From Myxococcales bacterium (GTDB lineage Bacteria > Myxococcota > Polyangia > Fen-1088), in contig PMBY01000288.1 of the NCBI GenBank assembly GCA_003153875.1, positions 1-6,738 of the forward strand: DNA of 6,738 nt, written 5' to 3'. Position numbers and translations under genes: made by a program. The notes beneath the pieces were generated by a model. The model saw only the letters and a program-made list of their open reading frames with translations, made no database searches and had not been told where the DNA came from. This document shows, in pieces, positions 5,290 to 6,738 of the stretch (positions are counted from its first letter, which is position 1; each line of letters begins with the position of its first letter).

Positions 5290-6670
5290 ATCGTCGCCGG
5301 TGTCCGAGGCTGCGCATCCGATAGCGGACGATCTCGCCCAAGACGCGCCCCATCCGTCGCAGGGTCACCTCGCGGCTCTGTCCCACCTCGCGTACGAATG
5401 GGCGAATGGTGACCGGGGCAAAGCGGCTGCCCGCACGGCGCAACCGATCGAGCAACTCGAAGCTGAACAGGAAGGTCTCGCTGCGCACGCTGGCCAGATC
5501 GATGGTCTCGAGCCAGTGCCGGTGAAAGACGTAGGTGCCGGCGAAGTTCACGCGCAGCCCGCCCAATCCCCGCACCATAAAGCGAAAAGCCAGCGACATC
5601 AGGCGACGCTGCTCGCCCGAGGGTGGCGTGACGTAGGTGCTGACCGCGGTGGTCTCGGGTGTAGCCCAGGGCAAGAAGGCCAGCAGCGATTGCGGGCGGA
5701 CCTGACGATCGGCGGGAAGGTGGGCGATGTACTCGCAGCGGGCGGCGGCGTATCCGCTGCGCATGGCCGCGCCCATGCCCAGGTTGCGCGCGTGGCGCAC
5801 GACCCGTACGTCACCCTGGCTGGCAGCCTCGGCCTGGGCCGCGGTGCCATCGCTGGAGCCGTCATCGACCACGATGATCTCGTAACCCGACAGCCACAGT
5901 CGTCCAACCCGTCGGCAGTCGCGCACGGCGGCCGCGATGGATTTCTCTTCGTTCCAGGCCAGCAACACCATGGACAGGGTGTGCGGACTGTGTGAGGCGC
6001 AAATCAAGTCCGCGGCCTCGCTGACCTCGCTGACCACGAAGTCCGCCCCGGCCGCCTCCAGGCGCGGCACTTCAGCCATGGAGTGCGCGTGTCCGATGGC
6101 GACGATCACCGGCCCGGGCGCAGCTTGGCGGGCGGCCAAGGCTGAACCCATGTCCGCGGCGTGATCGCCGACTAGAAACACGCGCTCGGCGCCTGCCGCT
6201 TCGGGCTCCGCGAGGATGGCCAACACCGGCGCCGCGGCCGGCTTGATCGATGCGCCACCCGTGCGCGCCTGGATGGCGAAGAAGCGCGTCGGATCGATTC
6301 CAACCGCGCGCAGGGCGATCCGCGCGGCCGCGTGATGGTTGTTGGTGTACAGGGCGACTGGCAGCCCGGCCAGACGCTGCAAGAGAGCGCGTGCCCCGGG
6401 ATGGATCGAGCAGGTCGGGGCACACCGGGTCTCATCTTCGTCGATCACCGCCCACAGGCGGGCTGCCAGACGGGCGCCTGTCTCGGCATCGCGAGCGCCA
6501 ATCTCCGCACACGCCGCTGCGATGCCGCTGAGCAGTCCCTGTCCGTCGACGCTCATGCCCTCGGGAGCCAAGATGCCGTTGACCTCGCGGCGCACGCCCG
6601 CGCCGTCCAAGTGAAGGTCCACCAGGACGCCGTCCATGTCGAGAATGGCGACGGCAGGCGGCCCACTCAT
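5276..6670 (-). CDS. Two-domain HAD phosphatase / family 2 glycosyltransferase fusion protein
   Basis: This 464-residue protein starts at ATG 6670-6668, chosen because it overlaps the upstream gene's stop as ATGA. Residues about 5-225 are a haloacid dehalogenase-type hydrolase: motif I ILDMDGVLVD (nucleophile D11, acid D13), a helical cap at about 20-95, motif II LYTNN (T109), motif III K143 in ASIKP, and motif IV VFLVGDHAADM (D169, D173). All catalytic positions are present, so phosphatase activity is likely; the substrate is unknown. Residues about 230-460 are a GT-A glycosyltransferase resembling dolichol-phosphate mannose synthases: SMVLLAWNEE, YEIIVVDDGSSDGT (D269/D270), RNLGMGAAMRSGY, and LPADRQVRP where many relatives have DADGQ. 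No transmembrane helix is seen, so the enzyme is probably cytoplasmic. It may couple sugar-phosphate dephosphorylation to sugar transfer in glycoconjugate synthesis (inference). It lies downstream of another minus-strand gene, in one operon. The 3' end overlaps the fibro-slime gene by 14 bp. Confidence 0.85.
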   Translation of the reverse strand: MSGPPAVAILDMDGVLVDLHLDGAGVRREVNGILAPEGMSVDGQGLLSGIAAACAEIGARDAETGARLAARLWAVIDEDETRCAPTCSIHPGARALLQRLAGLPVALYTNNHHAAARIALRAVGIDPTRFFAIQARTGGASIKPAAAPVLAILAEPEAAGAERVFLVGDHAADMGSALAARQAAPGPVIVAIGHAHSMAEVPRLEAAGADFVVSEVSEAADLICASHSPHTLSMVLLAWNEEKSIAAAVRDCRRVGRLWLSGYEIIVVDDGSSDGTAAQAEAASQGDVRVVRHARNLGMGAAMRSGYAAARCEYIAHLPADRQVRPQSLLAFLPWATPETTAVSTYVTPPSGEQRRLMSLAFRFMVRGLGGLRVNFAGTYVFHRHWLETIDLASVRSETFLFSFELLDRLRRAGSRFAPVTIRPFVREVGQSREVTLRRMGRVLGEIVRYRMRSLGHRRRSTFV

Positions 6671-6738
6671 CGGCCCGGCCCGTCCAGATCGCGCGCCAGC
6701 ACCGGGCCACAATCGAGGGTGCGCAACCAATACACGCC
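6667..6738 (-). CDS. C-terminal end of an unidentified gene, partial
   Basis: The minus-strand frame entering from the window edge encodes 23 residues (GVYWLRTLDCGPVLARDLDG, then PGR) and stops at TGA 6669-6667. The stop overlaps the HAD-glycosyltransferase start as ATGA, the usual sign of translational coupling in one operon, and this is the main support for its being real. The fragment is too short to assign a family. Confidence 0.55.
   Translation of the reverse strand, partial: GVYWLRTLDCGPVLARDLDGPGR

Noticed and set aside
5300..5995. Plus-strand open frame opposite the glycosyltransferase domain
   Set aside because: The minus strand encodes continuous GT2 motifs; this frame shows none.

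Overview
The window looks like GC-rich chromosomal DNA from a Gram-negative bacterium, most likely a myxobacterium or close relative (Myxococcota, Polyangia-like). This rests on protein content: an ECF sigma factor with a zinc-finger anti-sigma factor carrying tetratricopeptide-type repeats, a fibro-slime domain protein, a PD40-repeat lipoprotein with an Asp/Ala-rich linker, and the tail of a discoidin-type domain. It is an inference; there is no rRNA or other phylogenetic marker. I saw no tRNA, rRNA, CRISPR array, insertion sequence or phage gene.

Layout. (1) 1-137: last 44 codons of a plus-strand gene ending in an F5/8 type C (discoidin)-like fold. (2) 138-287: leader of the next operon. 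(3) 288-2920: a tight plus-strand operon of ECF sigma factor, membrane-bound anti-sigma factor (ATGA overlap) and an exported protein with a predicted outer-membrane beta-barrel. The last two are in the same reading frame, separated by one TAG and nine bases. (4) 2921-3898, minus strand: a PD40 beta-propeller lipoprotein whose stop codon abuts the barrel gene's stop codon. (5) 3899-4218: a divergent intergenic region of about 320 bp. (6) 4219-5289, plus strand: an exported fibro-slime (PA14-like) protein with a strong AGGAGG ribosome binding site. (7) 5276-6670, minus strand: a two-domain protein, HAD phosphatase followed by a family 2 glycosyltransferase, whose 3' end overlaps the fibro-slime gene by 14 bp. 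(8) 6667-6738, minus strand: last 23 codons of another gene, joined to the HAD-glycosyltransferase gene by an ATGA overlap.

How the genes may work together (inference). The sigma, anti-sigma and barrel genes form a candidate envelope-spanning signalling chain: outer-membrane sensor, inner-membrane anti-sigma factor with a periplasmic repeat domain, cytoplasmic ECF sigma factor. The surrounding discoidin, PD40 and fibro-slime products are exported, surface-type proteins and could be targets of that chain, but no shared promoter motif was found by eye. The HAD-glycosyltransferase appears to belong to a separate minus-strand operon, probably for glycoconjugate synthesis.
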